From Ilumatobacteraceae bacterium (GTDB taxonomy: Bacteria; Actinomycetota; Acidimicrobiia; Acidimicrobiales; Ilumatobacteraceae): DNA of 64,000 bases. The notes under the pieces are model-generated. The model was not told the DNA's origin and did no database searches. It saw nothing but the letters and a program-made list of their open reading frames with translations. The position numbers and the translations under genes were made by a program. Where the stretch lies: positions 3,807,595-3,871,594 of the forward strand of contig JAWPMO010000001.1 in NCBI GenBank assembly GCA_033344875.1, written 5' to 3'. Below, piece by piece: positions 7,945 to 16,292 of this stretch; within the stretch, counting starts at the first letter, position 1, and each line of letters starts with the position of its first letter.

Positions 7945-8679
7945 TCAGCCCCAGGCGAACACCGGTTGCTCGAAGTGATCGACGCGTTCGCCGACCCGTC
8001 CGAACAGGCCGACCTCGCGGAACTGGTAGAGCACCGCGCCGGTCGGGGCGTGGATCAGATCGCCACCGAGCGGCACCTGGACGACCGGCCGGTCGCTCTC
8101 GGGGATCGAGACGAAGCGGGTCTCGCCGTCGCGCAGCGCATGGAGACCGATCCGATACACCGCGACGACCTCGTCGGGCGACGGGCGCAGATCGCCGTTG
8201 CCGCCGGCCCAGAGCACGATCGGCGTGATCACGTAACCCGACCGAGTCGGGTAGTCGTCGAGCCACCCGACGACGGCCTCGTCGCCGAGGCGGAGACCGA
8301 CCTCTTCGTCGAGCTCGCGGAGCGCCGCGTCGACCGGGGTCTCGCCGGGGTCGAGTCGGCCGCCGGGTAGGGCCCACTGGCCGGCGTGGCTGTTCAGCCG
8401 TGACGCGCGTCGGCAGAGCAGGAACGCCGCCCCGCCGGCGACGCCGATCATACGGCCGTCGAGGCCGCCGATGTCGCCGGGCACACGCTCCATGGTCCAG
8501 TCGTCGGGCATCTGGGCGTCGAGCCGGTCCTCGCCGACTTCGCTGTCGGTGAGGACGATCGCGACGGCGGCGTGCTTGCGCCCGTCGAGATCGGCCGTCC
8601 GACGATCGTGACGCCCGAGGTGATCGGTGAGTCGATCGCGGAGGTCGGCGGAATAGTCGATGGTGTCGGGGACGTTCAC
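7945..8679 (-). CDS. Nudix hydrolase
   Basis: A protein of 244 residues with a complete Nudix box: GGRLDPGETPVDAALRELDE followed by EVGL (GX5EX7REUXEEXGU). The box sits about 115 residues in, after a region HAAVAIVLTDS that fits the first strand of the fold. The N-terminal helical part, the LLCRRASRLNSHAGQWALPG segment before the box and the overall length resemble CoA pyrophosphatases (NudL/NUDT7-like), which split CoA or acyl-CoA to 3',5'-ADP and phosphopantetheine derivatives; this is a likely but unproven substrate. The GTG at 8679 was chosen because the frame upstream is poorly protein-like; a GTG at 8745 is an alternative. Confidence 0.8.
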   Translation of the reverse strand: MNVPDTIDYSADLRDRLTDHLGRHDRRTADLDGRKHAAVAIVLTDSEVGEDRLDAQMPDDWTMERVPGDIGGLDGRMIGVAGGAAFLLCRRASRLNSHAGQWALPGGRLDPGETPVDAALRELDEEVGLRLGDEAVVGWLDDYPTRSGYVITPIVLWAGGNGDLRPSPDEVVAVYRIGLHALRDGETRFVSIPESDRPVVQVPLGGDLIHAPTGAVLYQFREVGLFGRVGERVDHFEQPVFAWG

Positions 8680-8877
8680 GGTGCGACCACTGTCGCATCG
8701 CGGTGGCCGCCAGTGCGAACCCGACGAACACCGATCACCCGGCACCGCCGGTACAACGACGACTGGGGCTTCGAGACCAACCTGCTTCGTCTGCGAACCG
8801 ACGAACGAGCGTCGGCTGCAGATCGAGTTCTTCCACGACGACCGTCATGCGGTGACCGGTCGGTCGCGGGCGTCGGT
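8680..8877. other. Gap without a confident gene
   Basis: About 200 bp between the Nudix gene and acr3. A 37-codon frame on the minus strand (8848 to 8735) begins MTVVVEELDLQPTLV and is locally protein-like, but it has no clear start signal and no recognised family. It could be a remnant or chance. Confidence 0.4.
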
Positions 8878-9960
8878 TCACGCCGCGGGCGGGTACCAGC
8901 GCTGTCGTGCCCAGAGTGCGACGTAGACGAGGCCGACGAGAACCGGCACCTCGATGAGGGGGCCGACGACGCCGGCGAGCGCCTGGCCGGACGAGACACC
9001 GAACACACCGATCGCCACGGCGATCGCGAGCTCGAAGTTGTTCCCCGCCGCGGTGAACGCGATCGAGGTGTTTCGCTCGTACGTGAGCCCGAGTGCCACA
9101 CCGACGGCGAAGGCCCCACCCCACATGACGGCGAAGTAGATCACCAACGGGATCGCGATGCGGACGACATCCCACGGTGCCCCGGTGATCGCGTCTCCCT
9201 GGAGGGCGAACAGGATCACGATCGTGAACAGCAGCCCGTAGAGGGCGATCGGGCCGATCTTCGGGAGGAAGGTGCCCTCGTACCACTCGGTCCCTCGACG
9301 GCGCTCACCGATCATCCGAGTGAGGAAGCCGGCCGCGAGCGGGATACCGAGGAAGATCAGGACGGACTTGGTGATGTCCCACACCGTGACGTCGATCCCG
9401 TCGGAGTCCAGGCCGAGCACGCCGGGGAGCAGTTCGAGGTAGAAGTAGCCGAGCAGGGAGTAGGCGGCGATCTGGAACACGGAATTGATCGCGACCAGCA
9501 CGGCAGCGAGTTCGCGGCTCCCGCAGGCGAGGTCGTTCCAGATCAACACCATCGCGATGCAGCGGGCCAGGCCCACGATGATGAGCCCGGTCCGGTACTC
9601 GGGCAGGTCCGGTAGCAGCACCCACGCCAGGGTGAACATGAGCGCCGGGCCGATGAGCCAGTTCAGCACGAGCGACAGGACCAAGGACCGTCGGTCGACC
9701 ACGCTGCCGATCGAGCGGTACTCGACCTTGGCGAGCACCGGGTACATCATCGCCAGAAGTCCGACGGCGATCGGAAGTGACACCGAGTCGATCTTGACGC
9801 GGTCCAGCGTGTCGTCGAGCCCGCTGAAGGTCTTGCCCAGCAGGATGCCCGACACCATCGCCACGCCGATCCACACCGGGAGGAAGCGGTCGAGCGTCGA
9901 CAGCCGGGCGACCACGTGGTGTTCGTCGGGTTCGGCGCGGACGTCGGTCTCGTGGGTCAT
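8878..9960 (-). CDS. acr3: Arsenite efflux permease, ACR3 family
   Basis: A 360-residue polytopic membrane protein with about ten hydrophobic helices. The segment GLARCIAMVLIWNDLACG carries the cysteine in the fourth helix that is essential for arsenite transport in ACR3 proteins, and AAGNNFELAIAVAIGVFG is the other conserved permease block. It expels As(III) as a thiolate-driven carrier. The ATG at 9960 overlaps the arsR stop as ATGA, so both are translated from one message, and it excludes a longer frame that runs backward through arsR. Confidence 0.9.
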   Translation of the reverse strand: MTHETDVRAEPDEHHVVARLSTLDRFLPVWIGVAMVSGILLGKTFSGLDDTLDRVKIDSVSLPIAVGLLAMMYPVLAKVEYRSIGSVVDRRSLVLSLVLNWLIGPALMFTLAWVLLPDLPEYRTGLIIVGLARCIAMVLIWNDLACGSRELAAVLVAINSVFQIAAYSLLGYFYLELLPGVLGLDSDGIDVTVWDITKSVLIFLGIPLAAGFLTRMIGERRRGTEWYEGTFLPKIGPIALYGLLFTIVILFALQGDAITGAPWDVVRIAIPLVIYFAVMWGGAFAVGVALGLTYERNTSIAFTAAGNNFELAIAVAIGVFGVSSGQALAGVVGPLIEVPVLVGLVYVALWARQRWYPPAA

Positions 9961-10328
9961 GCCGGCGACCGTTCGCCGCCGCCGGCGAGCGCTGCGTCCG
10001 CGCCGAGCGCGGCCCGGATCGCGGCCAGACAGCCGGGGTTGAGCCGGAACCATGCCCACTTGCCGCGCTGTTCACGGGTGATCACGCCGGCCTGCACGAG
10101 CTGTGAGAGGTGGTGGCTGACCGTCGGTTGCGACTTGTCGACAGCGCTGGGCAGATTGCAGGCGCACATGTCACCGGTCGGCGACGTGGCGATCAGCGAG
10201 AGCAGCCGGAGTCGGGTGGGGTCGGCCAGCGCTTTGAGCTGCGCGGCCAGCACCGTCGCGCCGGTGTCGTCGAGCGGTGCTTCGAGCACGCAGCAGTCCG
10301 GGGTGCAGGCGATGTCGGTGTCGGTCAT
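9957..10328 (-). CDS. arsR: ArsR-family arsenic-responsive repressor
   Basis: A 123-residue winged-helix repressor. The core begins with LKALADPTRLRLLSLIA, followed by the recognition helix KSQPTVSHHLSQLVQAGVI and the wing REQRGKWAWFRL. GDMCACNLP carries the metalloid-binding cysteine pair in the ELCVCDL position, and further cysteines at the N-terminus (ACTPDCCVLE) may add ligands. Binding As(III) releases the operator. The ATG at 10328 was preferred over an upstream in-frame ATG at 10397, because the longer form would read through the operator region. It is the first gene of arsR-acr3. Confidence 0.88.
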   Translation of the reverse strand: MTDTDIACTPDCCVLEAPLDDTGATVLAAQLKALADPTRLRLLSLIATSPTGDMCACNLPSAVDKSQPTVSHHLSQLVQAGVITREQRGKWAWFRLNPGCLAAIRAALGADAALAGGGERSPA

Positions 10329-10336
10329 GAGAAACA

Positions 10337-10354
10337 TATTGACAGACTTCGATA
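10337..10354. promoter_or_regulatory. ArsR operator candidate 1
   Basis: TATTGA-N6-TCGATA, with one mismatch between the arms, in the divergent arsR/cadI-like control region. It is exactly 30 bp from the second copy. Confidence 0.6.
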
Positions 10355-10366
10355 CATCTGGCAACA

Positions 10367-10384
10367 TATCGACATCAGTCGATA
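10367..10384. promoter_or_regulatory. ArsR operator candidate 2
   Basis: TATCGA-N6-TCGATA is a perfect inverted repeat. It ends just before the AAAGGA ribosome binding site (10387-10392) of the CadI-like gene, so a bound repressor would block that gene as well as arsR. Confidence 0.65.
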
Positions 10385-10399
10385 CGAAAGGAATCACAC

Positions 10400-10858
10400 A
10401 TGCGTCTCCAACTGGCCCTCAACGTGACCGATCTCGGTGAAGCGGTCGACTTCTACTCCAAGATGTTCGCCACCGACCCGTACAAGGTGAAGCCCGGCTA
10501 CGCGAACTGGGAGATCGAGAACCCGCCGCTGAAGCTGGTCGTGTTCGAACGGCCCGACGCTGAACCCGGCTCGATCAACCACCTCGGCGTCGAGACCGAG
10601 TCGGCCGACGAAGTCGTCGCCGCTGAGGCGAGGGTCGCCGCGGCAGGACTCGCGACCTCGGGGATCGACGACACGATCTGCTGCTTCGCCGAGAAGGTGG
10701 AGACGTGGGTGCAGGGCCCCGAGGGGCACCGGTGGGAGTGGTACGTCAAGCAGGCCGACCACGAGACCCAGCTCGAGAACGTGATCGTCGCCGGCGCCGG
10801 TGTCGGCACCACCGCCTCGGTCGCCGCTGGCGCCTGCGGTTCCGGCGACTGCTGCTGA
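10400..10858 (+). CDS. CadI/ArsI-like glyoxalase-fold metalloid protein
   Basis: A 152-residue vicinal-oxygen-chelate protein. It matches CadI of mycobacteria and ArsI, the Fe(II)-dependent lyase that splits the carbon-arsenic bond of methylarsenite. Residues 4-45 form one half-fold (QLALNVTDLGEAVDFYSKMF), NHLGVETESADEV the second, and DTICCFAEKVETWV holds the vicinal cysteine pair that binds trivalent arsenic. The first metal ligand of ArsI (His in HVGVN) is replaced by Gln in QLALN, as I recall for CadI, so lyase activity is not assured. The C-terminal tail is Gly/Ala-rich and ends SGDCC, another thiol pair. AAAGGA sits 7 nt before the ATG. It is divergent from arsR-acr3. Confidence 0.8.
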   Translation: MRLQLALNVTDLGEAVDFYSKMFATDPYKVKPGYANWEIENPPLKLVVFERPDAEPGSINHLGVETESADEVVAAEARVAAAGLATSGIDDTICCFAEKVETWVQGPEGHRWEWYVKQADHETQLENVIVAGAGVGTTASVAAGACGSGDCC

Positions 10859-10867
10859 TCCGTCGTG

Positions 10868-10901
10868 GAGGAGCCGGTCGGTCCGCCCCGACCGGCTCCT
10901 C
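10868..10901 (+). terminator. Perfect 14-bp hairpin terminator
   Basis: GAGGAGCCGGTCGG (10868-10881) pairs perfectly with the complementary arm at 10888-10901 over a 6-nt loop, 10 bp after the stop of the CadI-like gene. No T-tract follows. Confidence 0.7.
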
Positions 10902-11000
10902 GCCCGCGACGTGATCGCCGGGCGACGGCCTTCCCGCCTGCCGTCAGATCTGCTTCGGCGCCGATGGCGGCGTGGGTGGGGTGCTGTCGGAGTGCCCGGA

Positions 11001-11864
11001 TCAGGTGTCGTTCGACGGATCCCACTCGACCGTCGGGTCGGGGATCGCATCGATCTCGCGCTCGGCGCGACTGCGGGCCCGTGCCCGCTCGATCAGGTCG
11101 TCGACGTCGTCCGGGTCCTCGGGGTCGACCGCCGACCCGCCGGCGGGACCGGTCGGCTTCGCGTTGCCGTTTCGGGTGGCGATCATCTTCTTGACCTTCA
11201 CGATCAACCAGATACCGCCCACGATGATCACCAGCCAGATGAACACCGTGCCGATCGGGATGCCGCCGCCGCTCGCGGTCGAGGTCGAGGGGTCGGTGGT
11301 CTCGGGGAGCACGCCCGACGAAGCGATGCCGTGGTCCGTCGCCGACTCGATGTTCGCCGCCAGTGCCTCGGCAGCCTCGTCGATCGTGGCGTCGCTGCCC
11401 TCGTCGATCGCGAAGTGGGAGATCGTGATGCCGTACGGGCCCTGACGCCAGGTGAGTGTCCGGGTCCAGAGACCCTCGTCGGCGCCGAAGAACGCGACGC
11501 CTCCGTCGAAGGGCGCCTCGGCCTCGTCGAGCTCGTTCTCGGTACCGACCACGACCGACTGCTCGACGAAGGCACGCGCCGCTTCGTCGGTGGTCCAGAG
11601 CGTGATCTCACGCAGGAGGATGTCGTCCTCGCCCGAGGTCCACACGTCGACGGCGGCACGCATCGCCCGGGCCTCGGCGGAGGCGCCGTCGACATGGGCC
11701 GTCGCCTGGGGAGCCAGCGGCGCGTATTCCTCGAAGGTGAGATCGGCCGCCGCCCCGTCGGCCAGGTCGAAGCCGGCAGGCACCTCGGTGCCGAGCAGCT
11801 CGGCCGGGCTGGTGGTGCCCGTCGCGGTCGCGAGCGCGGCAATGACGATGGCGAGTGGCTTCAT
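11001..11864 (-). CDS. Exported single-pass membrane protein of unknown function
   Basis: This 287-residue protein has a signal-like N-terminus (MKPLAIVIAALATATG), an extracellular region of about 180 residues and one membrane helix near 207-227 (GTVFIWLVIIVGGIWLIVKV). The cytoplasmic tail after it is acidic and helical (DPEDPDDVDDLIERARARS). The outer region is not recognised. The ATG at 11864 is 2 bp from the nadE stop, so it is probably the second gene of a nadE operon. The 141 bp downstream, toward the CadI-like gene, contain only that gene's terminator. Confidence 0.7.
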   Translation of the reverse strand: MKPLAIVIAALATATGTTSPAELLGTEVPAGFDLADGAAADLTFEEYAPLAPQATAHVDGASAEARAMRAAVDVWTSGEDDILLREITLWTTDEAARAFVEQSVVVGTENELDEAEAPFDGGVAFFGADEGLWTRTLTWRQGPYGITISHFAIDEGSDATIDEAAEALAANIESATDHGIASSGVLPETTDPSTSTASGGGIPIGTVFIWLVIIVGGIWLIVKVKKMIATRNGNAKPTGPAGGSAVDPEDPDDVDDLIERARARSRAEREIDAIPDPTVEWDPSNDT

Positions 11865-11866
11865 GG

Positions 11867-13585
11867 CTATCCCCTGTATCCGTGGGTGATCGGCATCCGG
11901 CGATCCTTGCCGAACGCCTTCGGGCTCACGCGGACGCCGGGCGGCGATTGGCGTCGTTTGTACTCGGCGATGTCGACGAGCCGGGTGATCCGACGCACGA
12001 TGTCGGCGTCGTTGCCCATCTCGATGATCTCCTGGGCGGTGCGGTCCTGCTCGACGTACAGCTCGAGGATCGGGTCGAGCACCTCGTACGGCGGGAGCGA
12101 CTGGTCGTCGCGCTGGTCGGGCCGGAGCTCGGCCGACGGCGGTTTGGTGATCACGTCGGGAGGGATGACGTCGCGCCCGGCAGCCCGGTTGACGTACCGG
12201 CAGAGTTCGTACACCTCGAGCTTGAGGACGTCCTTGATCACGGCGTACCCGCCGACCGAGTCGCCGTAGATCGTGAAGTACCCGACCGCCAGCTCGCTCT
12301 TGTTGCCGGTGGTGAGCACCATCCAGCCGAGTTCGTTGGAGAGTGCCATCAGCAGCTGGCCGCGACATCGCGACTGGAGGTTCTCGTAGGTGAGGCCGGG
12401 CTCGCGACCTTCGAACGACGGCCCGAGCATGTCGATGTACGCCTGGAACGCCGGTTCGATCGAGATCGTGCGGAAGTCGATCCCGAGGTTCTCGGCGAGC
12501 AGTTCGGCATCGGATTTGCTGTGGTCCGACGAGTAGCGCGAGGGCATCGACACACCGTGCACGTGCTCGGGTCCGAGCGCATCGGTCGCGATGCAGGCGA
12601 CGATCGTCGAGTCGATGCCGCCGGACAGACCGATGACGACGTCGCTGAATCCGTTCTTCCGGAGGTAGTCGCGCGTGCCGAGCACCAGCGCGTCGTACAG
12701 CTCGCGGTGGGTGTCGAGCGGCTCGGCGATCGGCGATTCGATGACGAGGTCCTGGGTGCGTGGCGCGCCGCTGACGTGGACGATCGGGAGTTCGGCGTCG
12801 GTGGCCTTGCCGCGCGGATCGAGCAGTCGGCCGCGCCACACCGGCGGCACGGGCACGTCGACGATCATCACGTGGTCGACGAACTGTGGCGCCCGCGCGA
12901 GCAGGTTGCCGTCGGCGTCGACCACGAACGACCCTCCGTCGAACACGAGCTCGTCCTGGCCGCCGACCTGGTTGACGTACACGATCGCGGAGTGGGCATC
13001 CTGGGCTCGCGTCGCGACCATGCGCTCGCGTCCGGTGTCCTTCTCCCAGTGATACGGGGAACCGTTGATGTTGATGTTGAGTTCGGCGCCGCCGGCGGCT
13101 TGGGTCGCCAGTGGGCCGTACGGCGACCAGATGTCTTCGCAGATCGACACGCCGACCTTGATGCCGCCGATCTCGTACAGCTCGAGCGGGTCGTTGTCGG
13201 TGCCCGGCGTGAAATACCGCTGCTCGTCGAACACGGCGTAGTTCGGCAGGAGGCGCTTGCGATAGGTGCCGACGACCTCGCCTCGCACACAGACCGCAGC
13301 GGCGTTGTACAGGTCGCGGTCGGCGTCGACGAACCCGACGACGGCCGCACACTCGCCCGTGTGGGCCGCGAATGCATCGAGCGTCTCCCGGTTGGCCGTG
13401 ACGAATCCCGGCTTCAGGACGAGGTCTTCTGGCGGGTACCCCGTGGTGGAGAGCTCGGGGTAGGCGATCAGGTCGCACCCCGAGGCCTCGGCGTGGTCGT
13501 ACGCCTCGATCAGCTTCGCCAGGTTGCCGTCGAGATCACCGACCGTCGGGTTGATCTGAGCGAGCGCGATACGCAGAACGGTCAC
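11867..13585 (-). CDS. nadE: Glutamine-dependent NAD+ synthetase
   Basis: A 572-residue two-domain enzyme making NAD+ from nicotinic acid adenine dinucleotide, with ammonia from glutamine. The N-terminal nitrilase-type amidase has its Glu-Lys-Cys triad in YPELSTTGYPPEDL, YRKRLLPNY and GVSICEDIW. The C-terminal synthetase domain starts near residue 270 and has the ATP pyrophosphatase loop GLSGGIDSTI, then TTGNKSELAVGYFTIYGD. The C-terminus has the usual YKRRQSPPGVRVSPKAFGKD. TACCCT lies 6 nt before the GTG at 13585, fixing a leaderless start and excluding the longer upstream frame. Length and motif set are complete. Confidence 0.95.
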   Translation of the reverse strand: MTVLRIALAQINPTVGDLDGNLAKLIEAYDHAEASGCDLIAYPELSTTGYPPEDLVLKPGFVTANRETLDAFAAHTGECAAVVGFVDADRDLYNAAAVCVRGEVVGTYRKRLLPNYAVFDEQRYFTPGTDNDPLELYEIGGIKVGVSICEDIWSPYGPLATQAAGGAELNININGSPYHWEKDTGRERMVATRAQDAHSAIVYVNQVGGQDELVFDGGSFVVDADGNLLARAPQFVDHVMIVDVPVPPVWRGRLLDPRGKATDAELPIVHVSGAPRTQDLVIESPIAEPLDTHRELYDALVLGTRDYLRKNGFSDVVIGLSGGIDSTIVACIATDALGPEHVHGVSMPSRYSSDHSKSDAELLAENLGIDFRTISIEPAFQAYIDMLGPSFEGREPGLTYENLQSRCRGQLLMALSNELGWMVLTTGNKSELAVGYFTIYGDSVGGYAVIKDVLKLEVYELCRYVNRAAGRDVIPPDVITKPPSAELRPDQRDDQSLPPYEVLDPILELYVEQDRTAQEIIEMGNDADIVRRITRLVDIAEYKRRQSPPGVRVSPKAFGKDRRMPITHGYRG

Positions 13586-13861
13586 CCGTTCAGGGTAGCG
13601 ACCACCACCATCAGCATCGGCGTTCGGCACGCCCAGCTCGACACCGTCGCGACAGGGGCTCCGACGCGGCGGGCACGCAGGCCGTGCCGCGGTGCTGCGG
13701 TCGCGTCGCGAAGCTGGGGCCCACACGGGGATGTCGTCGCGACATGGCCGAACAGGCGGGTGGGTCGGCGCCGGGCGTGTCGCGGCGTTGCGGGTGGGGC
13801 GCACGTCGTCGCGACACGGCTTGGGCTTCGCTGCCGGTCCCGACGGCGGTCGGAACCGCTG
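13586..13861. other. Intergenic region with GTCGCGAC palindromes
   Basis: This 276-bp gap holds the nadE promoter and no convincing gene. The 8-bp palindrome GTCGCGAC occurs at 13646, 13736 and 13808. The last two share a longer block, GTCGTCGCGACAYGGC, spaced 72 bp. A recognition site or small dispersed repeat is possible. Confidence 0.45.
13592..13597 (-). promoter_or_regulatory. Leaderless -10 box TACCCT
   Basis: TACCCT on the minus strand is 6 nt before the GTG of nadE at 13585. Confidence 0.5.
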
Positions 13862-16231
13862 TCAGTTGGAGAAGTAGCCGACCACGTCGACGACCAGGTC
13901 GGTCGCGACGAGGGAGGTGAAGAACGTCGTGTCCGCGTTTGACACGGTGGTGAACGCCAGTGCGGCGCGCGTCTGACCCGACGCTTCGTAGTTCACGCTC
14001 GACACGACCGGTGGGTTCGGGCCGGGGTGGGCCGAGATGTAGCCGGGGGCCGACGTACCCGTCGCCGTGATGTTCTGTACGACGGCAGAAGCGCCTGCGG
14101 CAGCATCGGGGATCGCGACCTCGCGCGGGTCGAGCGCCGACATCCTGGTCGTGCCGATCTCGAGTCGACTGTCGACGCTGCGGGTCGGGGCGATCGTGTT
14201 GTAGAGCCCCGTCGTGGACGATTCGGCCGAGTCGTCGGTGACGTAGCCGAGCACATCGACCACGACGTCGGAGATGTTGAGCGTCTGCAAACTGACGAAC
14301 GCCGCGCCGTCGAGCGGGATCACCATCATGTTCGCCCTGGTCTCACCGACGAGGACGTTGACGTTCGACGTGCCGGTGTACGCCGTGCCGCCCGGGTGGC
14401 CGCCGACGAAGCCGCCAGGGGCCGCGCCGGAGATCGCGCCGACCGAGATCACGATCGCGCCGACGGTGCCGTCGCCGGGAACGTCGGGATGGGCGAGGAC
14501 CTCGACATCGATCCGGTCGCCTTCGCGTGTCCACGGGTTCGGGCTGCCCGAGTCGATCTCCTCGCCGGCCGGAAGGCGGGTGTCCGCGACCCTGCTCGGG
14601 TCGATCGCGACGAATCGCCCGTCGTCGGTCGCTCCATCGGTGGCGACGAACCAGCCCATCACGTCGACGACGACACGGCCGGTGGTCGACGACTCGAGCA
14701 CGAACGTGCCGTCGTCGGCCAGCGCGACGACGGCACTGTTGGCGGCGGTCGTCCCGGGACGGTCGGCGTTGAGGGCCGACGTTCCCGGCCGCGGTGTCCG
14801 TGACGCCCATGCGCGCACGAATCCAGGGCCTGCCGTCCGGTCGTACGTGAGGTTGACGAGCGCAGCTGCGGCGCCGGCGGGCGGGTCGAGGTCGACGACC
14901 CGAGTCGTACCGTTGAACACGTCGCCGCCGGCCGCGGCACCCGTCCCATCGCCCGTGTCGTAGGCCCGGAACGGTGTCACCGGCACCAACTTGAGGCCGC
15001 TCCCGTCCGGCTGAGCCGGCATCGACGGCGGGCTGATCATGCGGAGGCCGCCACCGACCTCGACGTAGTAGAGGACCATGGTGCCGTCGGCGTCGAACCC
15101 GAACGTCATGTCGGTCAGACCGAACGCGCCGGTCGCGAACGGCGTGCCGTAGTCGATGCTGCCGTCGGCCTCGCGCAGCCAGATGCGGCCGCTGCCGCCG
15201 TCGCCGAACAGGTACGCCCCGTCGAACTCCTCGGGCCACAGACCGTCGGGCACGAACGCGCCGGCGGTGATGTACGTGCCGAGCGCGCGCCCGTACGACG
15301 TGACCGGGTCGGTGAGCGCGGCCGGCGGCGCCGGGCAGTCGGAGGTCTGACCCTGCGGGCACGACCCTTCACGTGTCGGCCACCCGTAGTTCGCGCCGAC
15401 CTCGCTCGCATTGACCTCTTCGAACGTGCCCTGGCCGACGTCGTTGATGAAGAAGTCGCCGGCACCGTCGTTGCGATCGACAGCGATCCGATACGGGTTG
15501 CGGAGGCCGTAGGCGTAGATCTCCTGGCACGTGGTGGTGGGCGAGGCGTTGATACCGCTGGATGCACAGCGGGAGGTGCCGGCGCCGCTGAACGGGTTGC
15601 CGGGCGCAGGCGCGCCGGTGCGCGTGATGCGAACGATCTTGCCGTTGAGCAGCGACAGGTCCTGCGCGGCGTCGTTGGAACCGGCGGAACCCGAGTTCCC
15701 GCGCGGGTCGGTGCCGGCATCACCGATCGCGACGAGGAGGTTGCCCTCGCCGTCGAAGTCGAGATCGCCACCGTTGTGGTTGCCGCCGGTGGACGCGATG
15801 TTGTCGAGCAGGATCGTCTCCGAAGCGGGGTCGATCGAGTCGCCCGTCATCGTGAAGCGGCTGACCCGGTTGACGCAGCCGGCGGCGGTCGACGCCGTGT
15901 AGTACACGTACACCCAACCGTTGCCGAGGAAGGCAGGGTCGGCCGTCAGACCCAGCAGCCCACGTTCACTGTTGCTGCACGGGGAGAGGTCGATGGCGGT
16001 GGTGAACGCGTCACCCGGTCGAGCGACGCGCACGCGGCCGGTGCTCTGCTCGAGGACGACGATCTGGTCGCTCGGCAACCATTCGACGGCGGTCGCCCGG
16101 TCGGCGCCGGCCACGAACGTGTCGGTGAATCCCGCGGGTGGCGTCGCCGCCTGCACCGGTCGGTCGACGGTGGCCGTGACGGCCGACGCGGTGACGAGGG
16201 CGCCGACGCCGAGGAGCAGTCGAAGTCGCAT
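13862..16231 (-). CDS. Secreted PQQ-type glucose/sorbosone dehydrogenase with C-terminal surface repeats
   Basis: This 789-residue protein has a signal peptide (about 1-28, ending VQAA). Residues 30-385 form a six-bladed propeller of the soluble glucose/sorbosone dehydrogenase type: EWLPSDQIVVLEQSTGRV, the GLLGLTADPAF block, NHNGGDLDFDGEGNLLVAIG, YGLRNPYRIAVD and GANYGWPTREG. These enzymes oxidise sugars with PQQ and calcium. From about 394 to the end come three copies of the VDTR-type repeat (YDTGDG, VADTRLP, SVDSRLE), each ending in a strand like VVVDVLGYV or VVDVVGYF; the last ends at the stop codon. Function of the tail is unknown but probably surface attachment. TACGTT lies 6 nt before the ATG. 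Confidence 0.82.
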   Translation of the reverse strand: MRLRLLLGVGALVTASAVTATVDRPVQAATPPAGFTDTFVAGADRATAVEWLPSDQIVVLEQSTGRVRVARPGDAFTTAIDLSPCSNSERGLLGLTADPAFLGNGWVYVYYTASTAAGCVNRVSRFTMTGDSIDPASETILLDNIASTGGNHNGGDLDFDGEGNLLVAIGDAGTDPRGNSGSAGSNDAAQDLSLLNGKIVRITRTGAPAPGNPFSGAGTSRCASSGINASPTTTCQEIYAYGLRNPYRIAVDRNDGAGDFFINDVGQGTFEEVNASEVGANYGWPTREGSCPQGQTSDCPAPPAALTDPVTSYGRALGTYITAGAFVPDGLWPEEFDGAYLFGDGGSGRIWLREADGSIDYGTPFATGAFGLTDMTFGFDADGTMVLYYVEVGGGLRMISPPSMPAQPDGSGLKLVPVTPFRAYDTGDGTGAAAGGDVFNGTTRVVDLDPPAGAAAALVNLTYDRTAGPGFVRAWASRTPRPGTSALNADRPGTTAANSAVVALADDGTFVLESSTTGRVVVDVMGWFVATDGATDDGRFVAIDPSRVADTRLPAGEEIDSGSPNPWTREGDRIDVEVLAHPDVPGDGTVGAIVISVGAISGAAPGGFVGGHPGGTAYTGTSNVNVLVGETRANMMVIPLDGAAFVSLQTLNISDVVVDVLGYVTDDSAESSTTGLYNTIAPTRSVDSRLEIGTTRMSALDPREVAIPDAAAGASAVVQNITATGTSAPGYISAHPGPNPPVVSSVNYEASGQTRAALAFTTVSNADTTFFTSLVATDLVVDVVGYFSN

Positions 16232-16237
16232 GGACCG

Positions 16238-16243
16238 AACGTA
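16238..16243 (-). promoter_or_regulatory. Leaderless -10 box TACGTT
   Basis: TACGTT on the minus strand is 6 nt before the ATG at 16231. Confidence 0.5.
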
Positions 16244-16292
16244 CTGCGGCTCGCCGGCCGTGTTCGCGCGGGCCCCGGCCGGTCGGGTGCGG

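Noticed and set aside
8735-8848. 37-codon minus-strand frame MTVVVEELDLQPTLV...
   Set aside because: No start signal and no family; reported only as intergenic content.
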